Source: JBNRMR01 sp050942895 (lineage in GTDB: Bacteria > Bacillota > Clostridia > Christensenellales > UBA1750). Taken from it: a stretch of 64,000 nt of DNA. Shown one piece after another: positions 44,555 through 52,417 of this stretch. The translations under genes and the position numbers were made by a program. Numbering within the stretch: position 1 is the first letter of the stretch; every line of letters starts with the position of its first letter. Below the pieces are notes generated by a model that worked only from the letters and a program-made list of their open reading frames with translations, searched no databases and had not been told where the DNA came from. The stretch covers positions 1-64,000 of the forward strand of contig JBMNOE010000003.1 of assembly GCA_050942895.1 (NCBI GenBank). Reading direction: 5' to 3'.

Positions 44555-45497
44555 TCGTTTTTTCGTTTGGCTTAATGTAAGTCTTTGTGAAGAAGGACGG
44601 CATTTGCGCCAAAAGCACCGCTGACAGCATAAGCAGGCAGCCAATGGCTTCTTTCAAAATGAGGCTTTCGCCCAGGATCAGCCAGCCGCTTAAAACCGCA
44701 AAGACCGATTCGAGGCTCATTATTATTGAAGCGACAGGTGCCGACAGTTCTTTTTGGGCCATTATCTGGAATGTGTAGGCCAGCGCGCCGGAGAGAACGC
44801 CGGTGTAAAAAAGCGGAAACCAGGCGCCTTTAATGCTTAAAAGGTCCGGCTTTTCTGTAAGCAGCACAAAGGGCAGGGATATCAGCCCCACCACAAGAAA
44901 CTGCAAGCAGCTTATAGCGACGGGGTTTGTGCCGTTTGAAAAGCGATCCACCAGCAATATGTGTGCGGCAAAGCAGAAGGCGCAGGCTATCACCAGAATG
45001 TCGCCGATGTTCATTGAAGAAAGGGAAAAGCCATCCTTAACTGTAAGCAGATATAGCCCCAAAAGGGCGATTGCGGCGCTGAGCCACACGATTTTGTGGG
45101 GTTTTTTGCCCAGCAACGCCCCCGCCGCCGGAACGATAACTATGTAAAGTGTCGTTAAAAAGCCGGCTTTCCCGGCAGTGGTTGAAACGATGCCGATCTG
45201 CTGCAGGGCCATGCCTGAAAAAAGGGCAATGCCGCAGAAAAGCCCCGCTGTAAGGCTCTTTTTGCTGAAGGTTTTTCTGATAGCAGCCTTTGAAAAGCGG
45301 GCCTTTAAGGCGAGATACAAAAAGAGAATAAGTCCAGCGGTAAATGAGCGTATGCACAGAAATGTGAAAGGCTCGATGTGCTCCATGCCGGCCCTTTGCG
45401 CGACGAAGGCGGAGCCCCAGATGAGGGATGTCAATGTCAGCAGCAGAGCGCCCTTTATCTGGGAAGCCCTGGAGGCAGTGCTTGTTTTATCGGTCAT
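44541..45497 (-). CDS. DMT/EamA family transporter
   Basis: This 318-residue membrane protein has ten predicted helices made of two EamA repeats (LLLTLTSLIWGSAFVAQRAGMEHIEPF in the first, MSLESVFAVLSGWLILGESLILKEAIGCLLM in the second). These proteins export amino acids or other metabolites. The ATG at 45497 has AAAAGG close upstream; an open frame to 45533 exists. Its 3' end overlaps the convergent helicase gene by 14 bp, leaving no room for separate terminators. It follows the ProX-type deacylase gene, probably in one transcript. Confidence 0.88.
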   Translation of the reverse strand: MTDKTSTASRASQIKGALLLTLTSLIWGSAFVAQRAGMEHIEPFTFLCIRSFTAGLILFLYLALKARFSKAAIRKTFSKKSLTAGLFCGIALFSGMALQQIGIVSTTAGKAGFLTTLYIVIVPAAGALLGKKPHKIVWLSAAIALLGLYLLTVKDGFSLSSMNIGDILVIACAFCFAAHILLVDRFSNGTNPVAISCLQFLVVGLISLPFVLLTEKPDLLSIKGAWFPLFYTGVLSGALAYTFQIMAQKELSAPVASIIMSLESVFAVLSGWLILGESLILKEAIGCLLMLSAVLLAQMPSFFTKTYIKPNEKTITAG

Positions 45498-45534
45498 ATT
45501 ACCTTTTTTCCTTTTATCCTTAATCTTTCTCAAT

Positions 45535-46089
45535 CTATTGCGAATCGCAGGGAAACTCCACCATCAGCGGCCGGCGCTCCATGGCGGGAAGGACTTTATC
45601 GAACAAATCTGCCGTGGATATTTTTATGCTGGATGTGTTTGCGCAGGGATGGCAGCCGAAAAATTCATCTTTAAGCAGCTCTTTGTCGATGACAAGGCGC
45701 ACCTTTTGTTCTTTATCCTCTAACAGGCAAAGGACGCTGACGGAGCCGGGGCTGACGCCAAGATGCTTTGCCATATGTTCCGGCGAGGCGAATGAAAGCC
45801 GCGAGCTTCCCACCAGCTTTGAAAAGACCTTGGACTTAAAAGGCTTGTGGCCGGGCATCAAAAGTAGGTAGAAGTTTTGCTTGTTGGCAGTGCAAAGAAA
45901 AAGATTCTTGCAGATGCCTATGCCCAGCAGGGCGTCCACATCCTTGCAGTCGTCGATGGTCATGGCCGGCTCGTGATCGACGCGCTGATATTTAACGGCG
46001 AGGGAATCCAAAAGCTCATATGAGGCCATTTCCAAGGGGCTTCGGCCTTCGGGTGCGGGTTTTTTCTCATAAATCCTATAATCGGCCAT
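45535..46089 (-). CDS. ProX/YbaK-type aminoacyl-tRNA deacylase
   Basis: This 184-residue protein of the YbaK/ProX editing-domain family hydrolyses mischarged tRNA in trans (for example Ala-tRNA-Pro). It shows VKYQRVDHEPAMTIDDCKDVDALLGI, KNLFLCTANKQNFYLLLMPGHK with the conserved Lys, SFASPEHMAKHLGVSPGSVS, and the late HPCANTSSIKIS. I use the ATG at 46089, with AGGAG eight bases upstream. It lies between serS and an EamA exporter on the same strand. Exact tRNA specificity is inferred from the family. Confidence 0.9.
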   Translation of the reverse strand: MADYRIYEKKPAPEGRSPLEMASYELLDSLAVKYQRVDHEPAMTIDDCKDVDALLGIGICKNLFLCTANKQNFYLLLMPGHKPFKSKVFSKLVGSSRLSFASPEHMAKHLGVSPGSVSVLCLLEDKEQKVRLVIDKELLKDEFFGCHPCANTSSIKISTADLFDKVLPAMERRPLMVEFPCDSQ

Positions 46090-46131
46090 GCTTTTCTCCT
46101 GATTTTTATTTTTCATAGATGATTAAACGAA

Positions 46132-46159
46132 CTTCCCCAGCCTTAAACTGCCGGGGAAG
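46132..46159 (-). terminator. Possible terminator after serS
   Basis: CTTCCCC and GGGGAAG (with adjacent partial pairing) form a hairpin 38 bases past the serS stop. The following T-run on the minus strand is weak, so it may only partly separate serS from the downstream deacylase gene. Confidence 0.4.
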
Positions 46160-46196
46160 CATTTATCTTCATGAAATTTCCCGTTTTTTAGGCTTT

Positions 46197-47474
46197 TTAT
46201 TTGATAACGGGCTTGCCGCCCATGTACATGCGCAGCGGCTCGGGGATGTTGACACTTCCGTCCTCGTTCAGGTTGTTTTCCAGGAAGGCGATGAGCATCC
46301 TGGGCGGAGCGACGACGGTGTTGTTCAGCGTGTGGGCGAAGTAGTTGCCGTTTTCGCCGCGGATTCTGATGCCCAGCCTTCGCGCTTGAGCGTCGCCCAG
46401 ATTAGAGCAGCTGCCCACCTCGAAGTATTTCTGCTGGCGTGGGGACCAGGCCTCCACATCGATGCTCTTGACCTTGAGATCCGCAAGGTCGCCGGAGCAG
46501 CACTCAAGAGTACGCACGGGTATATCCAGAGTGCGGAAGAATTCAACCGTATAGCTGTAAAGCTTGTGGAACCAGTCTGCGCTGTCCTCAGGCTCGCAGA
46601 CGACGATCATCTCCTGCTTTTCAAACTGGTGTATCCGGTAGACGCCCCGCTCCTCTATGCCGTGAGCGCCGACTTCCTTCCTAAAACACGGAGAATAGCT
46701 GGTGAGGGTCTGGGGGAGCTGGCCGGGCTCTATAATGCTGTCGATGAACTTGCCTATCATCGAGTGCTCGCTGGTGCCGATCAGATAAAGATCCTCTCCC
46801 TCGATTTTATACATCATGTTCTCCATCTCGGCAAAGCTCATGACGCCGGTGACCACATTGCTGCGGATCATGTAGGGCGGGATGCAATAGGTGAAGTTTT
46901 TGTCGATCATAAAATCGCGGGCGTATGTCAGAATGGCGGAATGGAGCCTGGCGATATCGCCCAGGAAATAATAAAAGCCGTTGCCGCTGGTCTTTCTGGC
47001 GCTTTCAAGGTCGATGCCGTTCAGCTTCTCCATGATCTCCACATGGTAGGGAATTTCATATGCAGGCACAAGGGGCTCGCCGTAGCGGGCAACCTCGACG
47101 TTTTCGCTGTCGTCCCTGCCCAGAGGAACGCTTTCATCGATAATGTTGGGGATAAGCAAAATGCGGCTGCGGATCTGATCGTCCAGCTCGCTTTCAAGCT
47201 CTGTAAGCTCCGTTATCCTGCTGCCAATGCCGGCAATTTCTGTCTTAAGCTTTTCAGCTTCGTCTTTTTTGCCTTGGCGCATCAGACCGCCGATTTCCTT
47301 GCTGGCCACATTGCGCTGATTGCGAAGGGTCTCGACCTCGCCCTTTGTTTCGCGCAGCTTCTTGTCCAGGTCGATTATTTCGTCCACCATCGGAAGCTTG
47401 TCGTCCTGAAATTTTTTTCGGATATTTTCTTTTATTAGCTGCGGATCTGTGCGAAAAAGTCTGATATCAAGCAT
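46197..47474 (-). CDS. serS: Serine-tRNA ligase
   Basis: This 425-residue class II synthetase has an N-terminal long coiled-coil arm (about residues 30-100, binding the tRNA-Ser variable arm) and a catalytic core. The core has motif 2 (SYSPCFRKEVGAHGIEERGVYRIHQFEKQEMI) and motif 3 (NLGDAQARRLGIRIRGENGNYFAHTLNNTVVAPPRMLIAFLE). Length is typical. GAGGAAA precedes the ATG. A T-box leader lies directly upstream, tying expression to uncharged tRNA-Ser. Confidence 0.97.
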   Translation of the reverse strand: MLDIRLFRTDPQLIKENIRKKFQDDKLPMVDEIIDLDKKLRETKGEVETLRNQRNVASKEIGGLMRQGKKDEAEKLKTEIAGIGSRITELTELESELDDQIRSRILLIPNIIDESVPLGRDDSENVEVARYGEPLVPAYEIPYHVEIMEKLNGIDLESARKTSGNGFYYFLGDIARLHSAILTYARDFMIDKNFTYCIPPYMIRSNVVTGVMSFAEMENMMYKIEGEDLYLIGTSEHSMIGKFIDSIIEPGQLPQTLTSYSPCFRKEVGAHGIEERGVYRIHQFEKQEMIVVCEPEDSADWFHKLYSYTVEFFRTLDIPVRTLECCSGDLADLKVKSIDVEAWSPRQQKYFEVGSCSNLGDAQARRLGIRIRGENGNYFAHTLNNTVVAPPRMLIAFLENNLNEDGSVNIPEPLRMYMGGKPVIK

Positions 47475-47524
47475 GATAGTTTCCTCTTTTCATAGTTTTT
47501 ATTAAAGCCGATAAAGTGAAAAAA

Positions 47525-47755
47525 TAAAAAGCCTCGCGCCCACACATGGGACGAAAGACTCCGCGTTGCCACCCAGTTTGTTTTGTTTTTCATTCGACAT
47601 AAAAGCAAAACCTTCTCATGACGCTGTATAGGGCGAACCCTTCCGGTTCATCACCGGCCGCTTGGGAAGTGGATAAAGCGCCGTCGCTGCCTGCTTGCAC
47701 CTGCCGCCGGCTCTCTAAAAGCAAAATGTGCGCTCTGTTTTTCCCTCATACGCGT
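47525..47755 (-). ncRNA. T-box riboswitch leader of serS
   Basis: On the minus strand the T-box core GGGTGGCAACGCG (complement of 47562-47574) precedes an imperfect terminator stem (complement of 47531-47560) and a TTTTTATTTT tract. Upstream stem I has the segment TTATCCACTT, whose TCC (complement of 47671-47673) is a serine codon and the likely specifier. An AGAGAGCCGGCGG segment near the far end resembles the thrS leader. Outer limits are approximate. Confidence 0.85.
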
Positions 47756-47836
47756 TGTTATTGCTGATAATTATAACACCATGCGCACGGCTATGCAACA
47801 GTTTTTATTAATATGTCTTTTTGTCTCTGTGTCTCT

Positions 47837-47953
47837 CTGGGGGAGGGCGCTGCCCTCCCCCAGACCCCCATCCGCCAAGGGATGCTCCCTTGGAACCCTC
47901 TTTTGCTTCAGCGAATCGCCTAAGCAATGGAGGTCAAGGAGGTTCGCCTCCTT
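47837..47953. repeat. Three-hairpin intergenic repeat element
   Basis: Three perfect inverted repeats stand in tandem: CTGGGGGAGGGC/GCCCTCCCCCAG (12 bp, 47837-47863), CCAAGGGA/TCCCTTGG (8 bp, 47875-47893) and AAGGAGG/CCTCCTT (7 bp, 47936-47953). The segment GAACCCTCTTTT between them recurs at about 38574. It lies between gcvPB (ends 47965) and the serS leader. It could terminate gcvPB and also resembles a dispersed repeat family. Confidence 0.6.
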
Positions 47954-47964
47954 ACGGGGTGAAA

Positions 47965-49401
47965 TCAAGCGGAGGTTGAATGTTCGTATTTTAACCTTGG
48001 CTTTCTGGCCGCGGCAACTTCGTCCAGCCTGCCGACGGGCGTAAGCAAGGGTGCGCTTTGTACTTCTGCTGGTTTTTCTTTTGCCTTTTTGGCTATCTCG
48101 TTCAGCGCTTCGGCGGCGCCGTCCAGGGTTTGCTTTGTCTCGGTTTCCGTGGGCTCAAACATCAGCGCCTCCGGAACAACCAGCGGGAAATACATTGTTG
48201 GTGGGTGGATGCCGTAGTCCAAAAGTGCTTTTGCCACGTCCAGCGCGGAGACGCCCGTTTCTTTTCTGAAGCTGTCAAGCGCCAGCACAAACTCGTGCAT
48301 ACAGGGCCTGTCATACGCCAACGGATAATTTTGCTTCAACAGGTACATCAGGTAATTTGCGTTAAGAACAGCGTTTTTTGCCACTTCCGGGATACCCTCT
48401 TTGCCCAGTGTAAGAATATATGCAAGGGCTCTTAGCGTCACCAAAAAGTTTCCATAAAAGGCCCGGACCCTGCCGATGCTCTTTTCGGGGGTCGCAAATG
48501 AAAAGCCGTTTTCGCTTTCAGATTGCATGTCCACGGGCAAAAATGGCCGCAGGAATTCTTTGCAGCCGCAAGGCCCGCTGCCGGGGCCGCCGCCGCCATG
48601 GGGCGTGGAAAATGTTTTGTGAAGGTTCAGGTGGATGACGTCAAAGCCCATGTCACCCGGCCGCGCGATGCCCATGATGGCGTTCAGGTTTGCGCCGTCG
48701 TAATAGTTCAGGCCACCCGCATCGTGGACAATTTTTGTGATTGTCAGAATGTTTTCATCAAAAAGGCCGACAGTGTTCGGGTTTGTCAGCATAAGGCCGG
48801 CGGTGTCGTCGCCGACGACTTCCTTGAGCTTGTCAATATCAACGCAGCCGTCGGGAGCCGATGGAATGTTCACCACCGTATAGCCTGCCATGGCGGCGCT
48901 GGCCGGATTGGTGCCATGGGCGCTGTCAGGGATGATTATCTTACTGCGCTTTGAATCGCCCCGGGAGAGGTGATAGGCTTTCATCAGTAATAAACCGGTG
49001 TATTCACCGTGGGAACCTGCCGCCGGCTGGAAGCACATGGCGTCCATGCCGGTGATGCTGCAAAGTAATTTTTCGGCGGTAGCCAAAACCTCGATGCACC
49101 CTTGGGCGTACTGCTCCTCTTGCAAGGGGTGAATACCGGTGAAGCCCTTAAGGCCCGCAAGCTCGTCGTTTATCTTGGGGTTATATTTCATCGTGCAGGA
49201 GCCCAGGGGGTAAAAGCCGTCGTTGACGCCGTGAGCGCGCTTTGCAAGGGCCGTATAATGGCGGCTGATCTCGCTTTCGCTCACCTGGGGCAGGGGAAGG
49301 GGAGACTGCCTTGTTTCGCCCAATTTGACCCTGGGCACATCAAGGGGAGGCAAAAGCTCTTGGCCCAGGCCGGGAACGCTCTTTTCAAATATCAGCTTCA
49401 T
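47965..49401 (-). CDS. gcvPB: Glycine dehydrogenase (decarboxylating), subunit 2
   Basis: This 478-residue PLP-binding half of the glycine cleavage P-protein decarboxylates glycine and passes aminomethyl to the H-protein lipoyl arm. The PLP lysine is in HLNLHKTFSTPHGGGGPGSGP. Other landmarks are FYPLGSCTMKYNPKIN and MCFQPAAGSHGEYTGLLLMKAY. Its ATG (49399-49401) overlaps the gcvPA stop as ATGA, with GGAGGCGG upstream, so I reject the much longer open frame up to 49557. It is the last gene of the gcvT-H-PA-PB operon. Confidence 0.97.
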   Translation of the reverse strand: MKLIFEKSVPGLGQELLPPLDVPRVKLGETRQSPLPLPQVSESEISRHYTALAKRAHGVNDGFYPLGSCTMKYNPKINDELAGLKGFTGIHPLQEEQYAQGCIEVLATAEKLLCSITGMDAMCFQPAAGSHGEYTGLLLMKAYHLSRGDSKRSKIIIPDSAHGTNPASAAMAGYTVVNIPSAPDGCVDIDKLKEVVGDDTAGLMLTNPNTVGLFDENILTITKIVHDAGGLNYYDGANLNAIMGIARPGDMGFDVIHLNLHKTFSTPHGGGGPGSGPCGCKEFLRPFLPVDMQSESENGFSFATPEKSIGRVRAFYGNFLVTLRALAYILTLGKEGIPEVAKNAVLNANYLMYLLKQNYPLAYDRPCMHEFVLALDSFRKETGVSALDVAKALLDYGIHPPTMYFPLVVPEALMFEPTETETKQTLDGAAEALNEIAKKAKEKPAEVQSAPLLTPVGRLDEVAAARKPRLKYEHSTSA

Positions 49402-50714
49402 TGCGCCGCCTCCTTCGCTATTTCTACAGCTTTGTCGATATCTTCCTTTGCTGCCATCTCGGTGAAGCACCAGAGCAGCCCGCCGTCGTAGGGCAGGGGA
49501 CCTAATATTCCTTCGTCTGCCAGCTTTTTGTTCAGCGCAGCAGGATCGACAGGGCATTCGGTCATGAACTCGTGGAAGAACTCGCCCTTATGCCTGAGGG
49601 AAAAGCCGGGTATGTTCGCAAGCTTTTCAGCGGCGTAGCGGGCTTTGGATGCACACTGCTCAGCCACTTCAACAAGGCCTCTCGGGCCGACGACAGACAG
49701 ATAAACCGAAGCGGTCAAAGCGCAAAGGGCCTGGTTTGTGCAGATGTTGCTGGAGGCTTTTTCACGGCGGATGTGCTGTTCGCGGGCCTGCAATGTCAGC
49801 ACATAGGCGCGCTTGCCGTCCACGTCCGTGGTTTCGCCCACAATTCTGCCGGGCAGGTTGCGAACCAGCTTTTCCCTGCAGGCCATGAAGCCCAAATAAG
49901 GGCCGCCGAATGAAAGGGGCATACCAAGGGGCTGACCTTCGCCTACAGCGATATCTGCGCCGCACTCGCCGGGGGTTTTCATAATAGCCGCAGCGATGGG
50001 GTTAACGCCCATTATGAACTTGGCACCCGCCTGATGTACGATTTCGCCAAGGGCCTGAGCGTCCTCAATCTGTCCAAAAAAGTTGGGCTCCTGCATGTAG
50101 AAGCTGGCAGTTTCGCCGTCCAAAAGCTCTTTAAGGGCATCGGTATCGGTCATGCCATCCTTCTGGGGGACGACGACCAGCTCCGCGTCGGAGCCGAAGG
50201 AATATGTGCGCATGGTTTCAAGGACCTGAGGGTTCACGCAGGCTGAAACCAGAGCCTTGCGGCGCTTTCTGTCACGGCACATGGTAAGGGCTTCGGCCGC
50301 AGCGGTTGAGCCGTCATATACGGAGGCGTTTGAAACGTCCATCCCCGTTAACATGCAGATCATAGTCTGATATTCGAATATGGCCTGCAAAATGCCCTGG
50401 CTGATCTCAGCCTGGTAGGGGGTATATGCGGTGATGAATTCGTCCTTTGAGACGATGCTCTTTACCATTGAGGGAATATAGTGGCTGTATGCCCCCGCAC
50501 CCCTGAGCACCGTTTTGAAAGCCTTGTTCTTTTCCGCCAGGGCTTCGACATACCTTCGCACCTCCAGCTCGGACTTGCCGGAGGGGATGTCCAGGTCTTC
50601 GCTGAGGAGCATTTCCTTTGGAATAACAGAAAAAAGCTCATCCAGAGAGCTAAGGCCGATTGCTTCCAGCATCTGGGCCTGCTGCTCTTTGGTGTTTGGA
50701 ACATAGCTGCCCAT
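49398..50714 (-). CDS. gcvPA: Glycine dehydrogenase (decarboxylating), subunit 1
   Basis: This 438-residue partner half of the split P-protein shows YTPYQAEISQGILQAIFEYQTMICMLTGMDVSNASVYDGSTAAAEAL, GEGQPLGMPLSFGGPYLGF and GRIVGETTDVDGKRAYVLTLQAREQHIRREKASSNICTNQ, all hallmarks of GcvPA. The ATG follows AGGAGGGC and sits one base past the gcvH stop. It overlaps gcvPB by four bases, so the two subunits are translationally coupled. Confidence 0.97.
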   Translation of the reverse strand: MGSYVPNTKEQQAQMLEAIGLSSLDELFSVIPKEMLLSEDLDIPSGKSELEVRRYVEALAEKNKAFKTVLRGAGAYSHYIPSMVKSIVSKDEFITAYTPYQAEISQGILQAIFEYQTMICMLTGMDVSNASVYDGSTAAAEALTMCRDRKRRKALVSACVNPQVLETMRTYSFGSDAELVVVPQKDGMTDTDALKELLDGETASFYMQEPNFFGQIEDAQALGEIVHQAGAKFIMGVNPIAAAIMKTPGECGADIAVGEGQPLGMPLSFGGPYLGFMACREKLVRNLPGRIVGETTDVDGKRAYVLTLQAREQHIRREKASSNICTNQALCALTASVYLSVVGPRGLVEVAEQCASKARYAAEKLANIPGFSLRHKGEFFHEFMTECPVDPAALNKKLADEGILGPLPYDGGLLWCFTEMAAKEDIDKAVEIAKEAAQ

Positions 50715-50715
50715 A

Positions 50716-51093
50716 TCAGCCCTCCTGCTTTATAAATTCCTCATACTCCGAAGCGTCCAAAAGTTCCGCAAAGGCTCCGGGGTTTTCCAGCTCGATTATC
50801 CAGGCATCGTAGGGGGTGCTGTTAATGCGCTCCGGCTCGTCCTCAAGGACGGTGTTAACAGCATGAATGGTGCCTTCTACAGGGCTATAGATCTCGGAGA
50901 CGGCTTTGACAGACTCAACCTCGGCGAATGAATCCCGCAGGCCGAGACTTTCGCCGGCTTCGGGCAGGTTGATGAAAACGATGTCGCCCAGGGCGTCCTG
51001 TGCGTAGTCACTGATGCCAACACGGACATTGCCGCTTGACAATACCTCAACCCATTCATGAGTCTTTGTGTATTTCAGATTGCTTGGTATCAT
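50716..51093 (-). CDS. gcvH: Glycine cleavage system H protein
   Basis: This 125-residue lipoyl carrier shuttles the aminomethyl group between P- and T-proteins. The lipoylation site is the Lys in EVESVKAVSEIYSPVEG. The N-terminus MIPSNLKYTKTHEWVEV is typical. I use the ATG at 51093, which has AAGGAGGG upstream; the frame open to 51117 is not needed. It lies third from the 3' end of the gcv operon, with a repeat-containing 130-nt gap to gcvT. Confidence 0.96.
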   Translation of the reverse strand: MIPSNLKYTKTHEWVEVLSSGNVRVGISDYAQDALGDIVFINLPEAGESLGLRDSFAEVESVKAVSEIYSPVEGTIHAVNTVLEDEPERINSTPYDAWIIELENPGAFAELLDASEYEEFIKQEG

Positions 51094-51156
51094 GTTTTCC
51101 CTCCTTGATATAATCATTAGTTTTAATTGGTGTTTGCTTTGCTAATTATCGGGATG

Positions 51157-51213
51157 GGGGGCGAGCTCCGCTCGCCCCCACGCACCCCCTCCTGCAAGCC
51201 TTTAAAAAGGCTT
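51157..51213. repeat. Two-hairpin repeat element inside the gcv operon
   Basis: GGGGGCGAGC-TCC-GCTCGCCCCC (10-bp perfect arms, 51157-51179) is followed by CTCCTGC and AAGCCTTT/AAAGGCTT (8-bp arms, 51196-51213). It lies between gcvT and gcvH. The second half matches 632-654 closely. The arrangement (GC-rich hairpin, C-rich spacer, AAGG-type hairpin) is the same as at 47837-47893. Confidence 0.6.
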
Positions 51214-51223
51214 GATCCAAACT

Positions 51224-52336
51224 CTATCCCTTTGCTTTTGCGGCTGTAGAGGCTTTTTTCTTATAAAAGGGAAGGGGAATGACCTGAACCTCGACGCGCC
51301 TGCCGCGCACATCCGCGAAAAGAACTTTCCCGTCAGAAGCGCAATCGTTTTGAACTATCGCCATGGCGATGGGATAGCCCAGCAGGGGGCTGTGAGTGCC
51401 CGAGGTGGTCTTGCCCACAAGCTTCTCACCGTCGTAAAGATCGCAATGCTCCCGGACGATGCCGCGGCCTGTGACCTTAAGGCCGACCCTCGTGCGGTCC
51501 CTTTCAGCGCTCTCAAGGGCTTTCTTGCCAATGAAATTATCCTTTTCAAGCTTAACCGTGAAGCCAAGGCCGGTGTGAAAGGGCAAAATATCATCGGTCA
51601 TTTCATGGCCGTAAAGGGGCATTCCCGCTTCAAGGCGAAGGGTGTCCCTGGCGCCAAGGCCGCAGGGCGCAAGGCCGTGTTCTTCGCCTGCCTGCATCAG
51701 TTCATCCCAAATATGGCGGACATCCTCCGGCGAGCAGTAAATCTCAAAGCCGGTTTCGCCCGTGTAACCGGTGCGGGCAACCATCAGGCAGCTTTTGCCG
51801 GCGACTGCGGCCCCCGCGGTGAAGCGGTAGTTTTTCTTAGGGATTTCGCCCGGCGCCATCAGCTTTTTGAGTATGGCGGGCGAGCTTGGGCCCTGCAACG
51901 CAATCTGAGCCACATCGTCTGAAATATCCCGGAAGATAACATCGCCTTCCGGCAAATTATCACGAATCCATGCAACATCCTTGTCCTTGTTGGCGGCATT
52001 GACCACGATGACGAAATAATCGCTTGCAAATTTATGGATGATCAGATCGTCCACCACGCCGCCGTTTTCATTGCACATGGGGCTGTAGCGGGCCTGACCG
52101 ATCTCCATGCCGCGAATGTCGTTGGTCACCAGATAATTGATGGCCTTTTCCGCATCCGCGCCGCGAAATGTGACCTCTCCCATATGGGAAACATCGAATA
52201 TACCTGCCTTTGTGCGCACCGCCATGTGCTCGGCAATGACGCCTTCGTATTGTACGGGCAGCAAATAGCCCGCAAAAGGTACTATCTTTCCTTTCAACGA
52301 AATATGGGTATCGTAAAGGGGCGTTTTTTTGTCCAT
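51224..52336 (-). CDS. gcvT: Glycine cleavage system T protein (aminomethyltransferase)
   Basis: This 370-residue folate-dependent enzyme releases ammonia from the aminomethyl-H-protein and makes 5,10-methylene-tetrahydrofolate. Motifs are VPFAGYLLPVQYEGVIAEHMAVRTKAGIFDVSHMGEV, ARYSPMCNENGGVVDDLIIHKF with the catalytic Asp region, ARTGYTGETGFEIYCSPED and CGLGARDTLRLEAGMPLYGHE. GAGGTGA precedes the ATG. It is the first gene of the operon. No glycine riboswitch fits in the roughly 80-nt gap upstream. Confidence 0.97.
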   Translation of the reverse strand: MDKKTPLYDTHISLKGKIVPFAGYLLPVQYEGVIAEHMAVRTKAGIFDVSHMGEVTFRGADAEKAINYLVTNDIRGMEIGQARYSPMCNENGGVVDDLIIHKFASDYFVIVVNAANKDKDVAWIRDNLPEGDVIFRDISDDVAQIALQGPSSPAILKKLMAPGEIPKKNYRFTAGAAVAGKSCLMVARTGYTGETGFEIYCSPEDVRHIWDELMQAGEEHGLAPCGLGARDTLRLEAGMPLYGHEMTDDILPFHTGLGFTVKLEKDNFIGKKALESAERDRTRVGLKVTGRGIVREHCDLYDGEKLVGKTTSGTHSPLLGYPIAMAIVQNDCASDGKVLFADVRGRRVEVQVIPLPFYKKKASTAAKAKG

Positions 52337-52417
52337 GATTCACCTCGCAACATGTTTTGATAAATGCAAAAACTTTTTTAATAGCTTACCGAAAAAACTG
52401 TTAGCTATAGTAAAAAC

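Noticed and set aside
46119..47438. 439-codon plus-strand open frame opposite serS
   Set aside because: It is the antisense shadow of serS, whose synthetase motifs are unmistakable; the shadow has no recognisable domain and no ribosome binding site.
49402..49557. 52-codon N-terminal extension of gcvPB
   Set aside because: The ATG at 49401 has a good ribosome binding site and couples to the gcvPA stop (ATGA); the extension is not part of the GcvPB family.
52337..52417. Glycine riboswitch upstream of gcvT
   Set aside because: The gap is only about 80 nt and lacks the conserved aptamer core; control must be elsewhere or of another kind.
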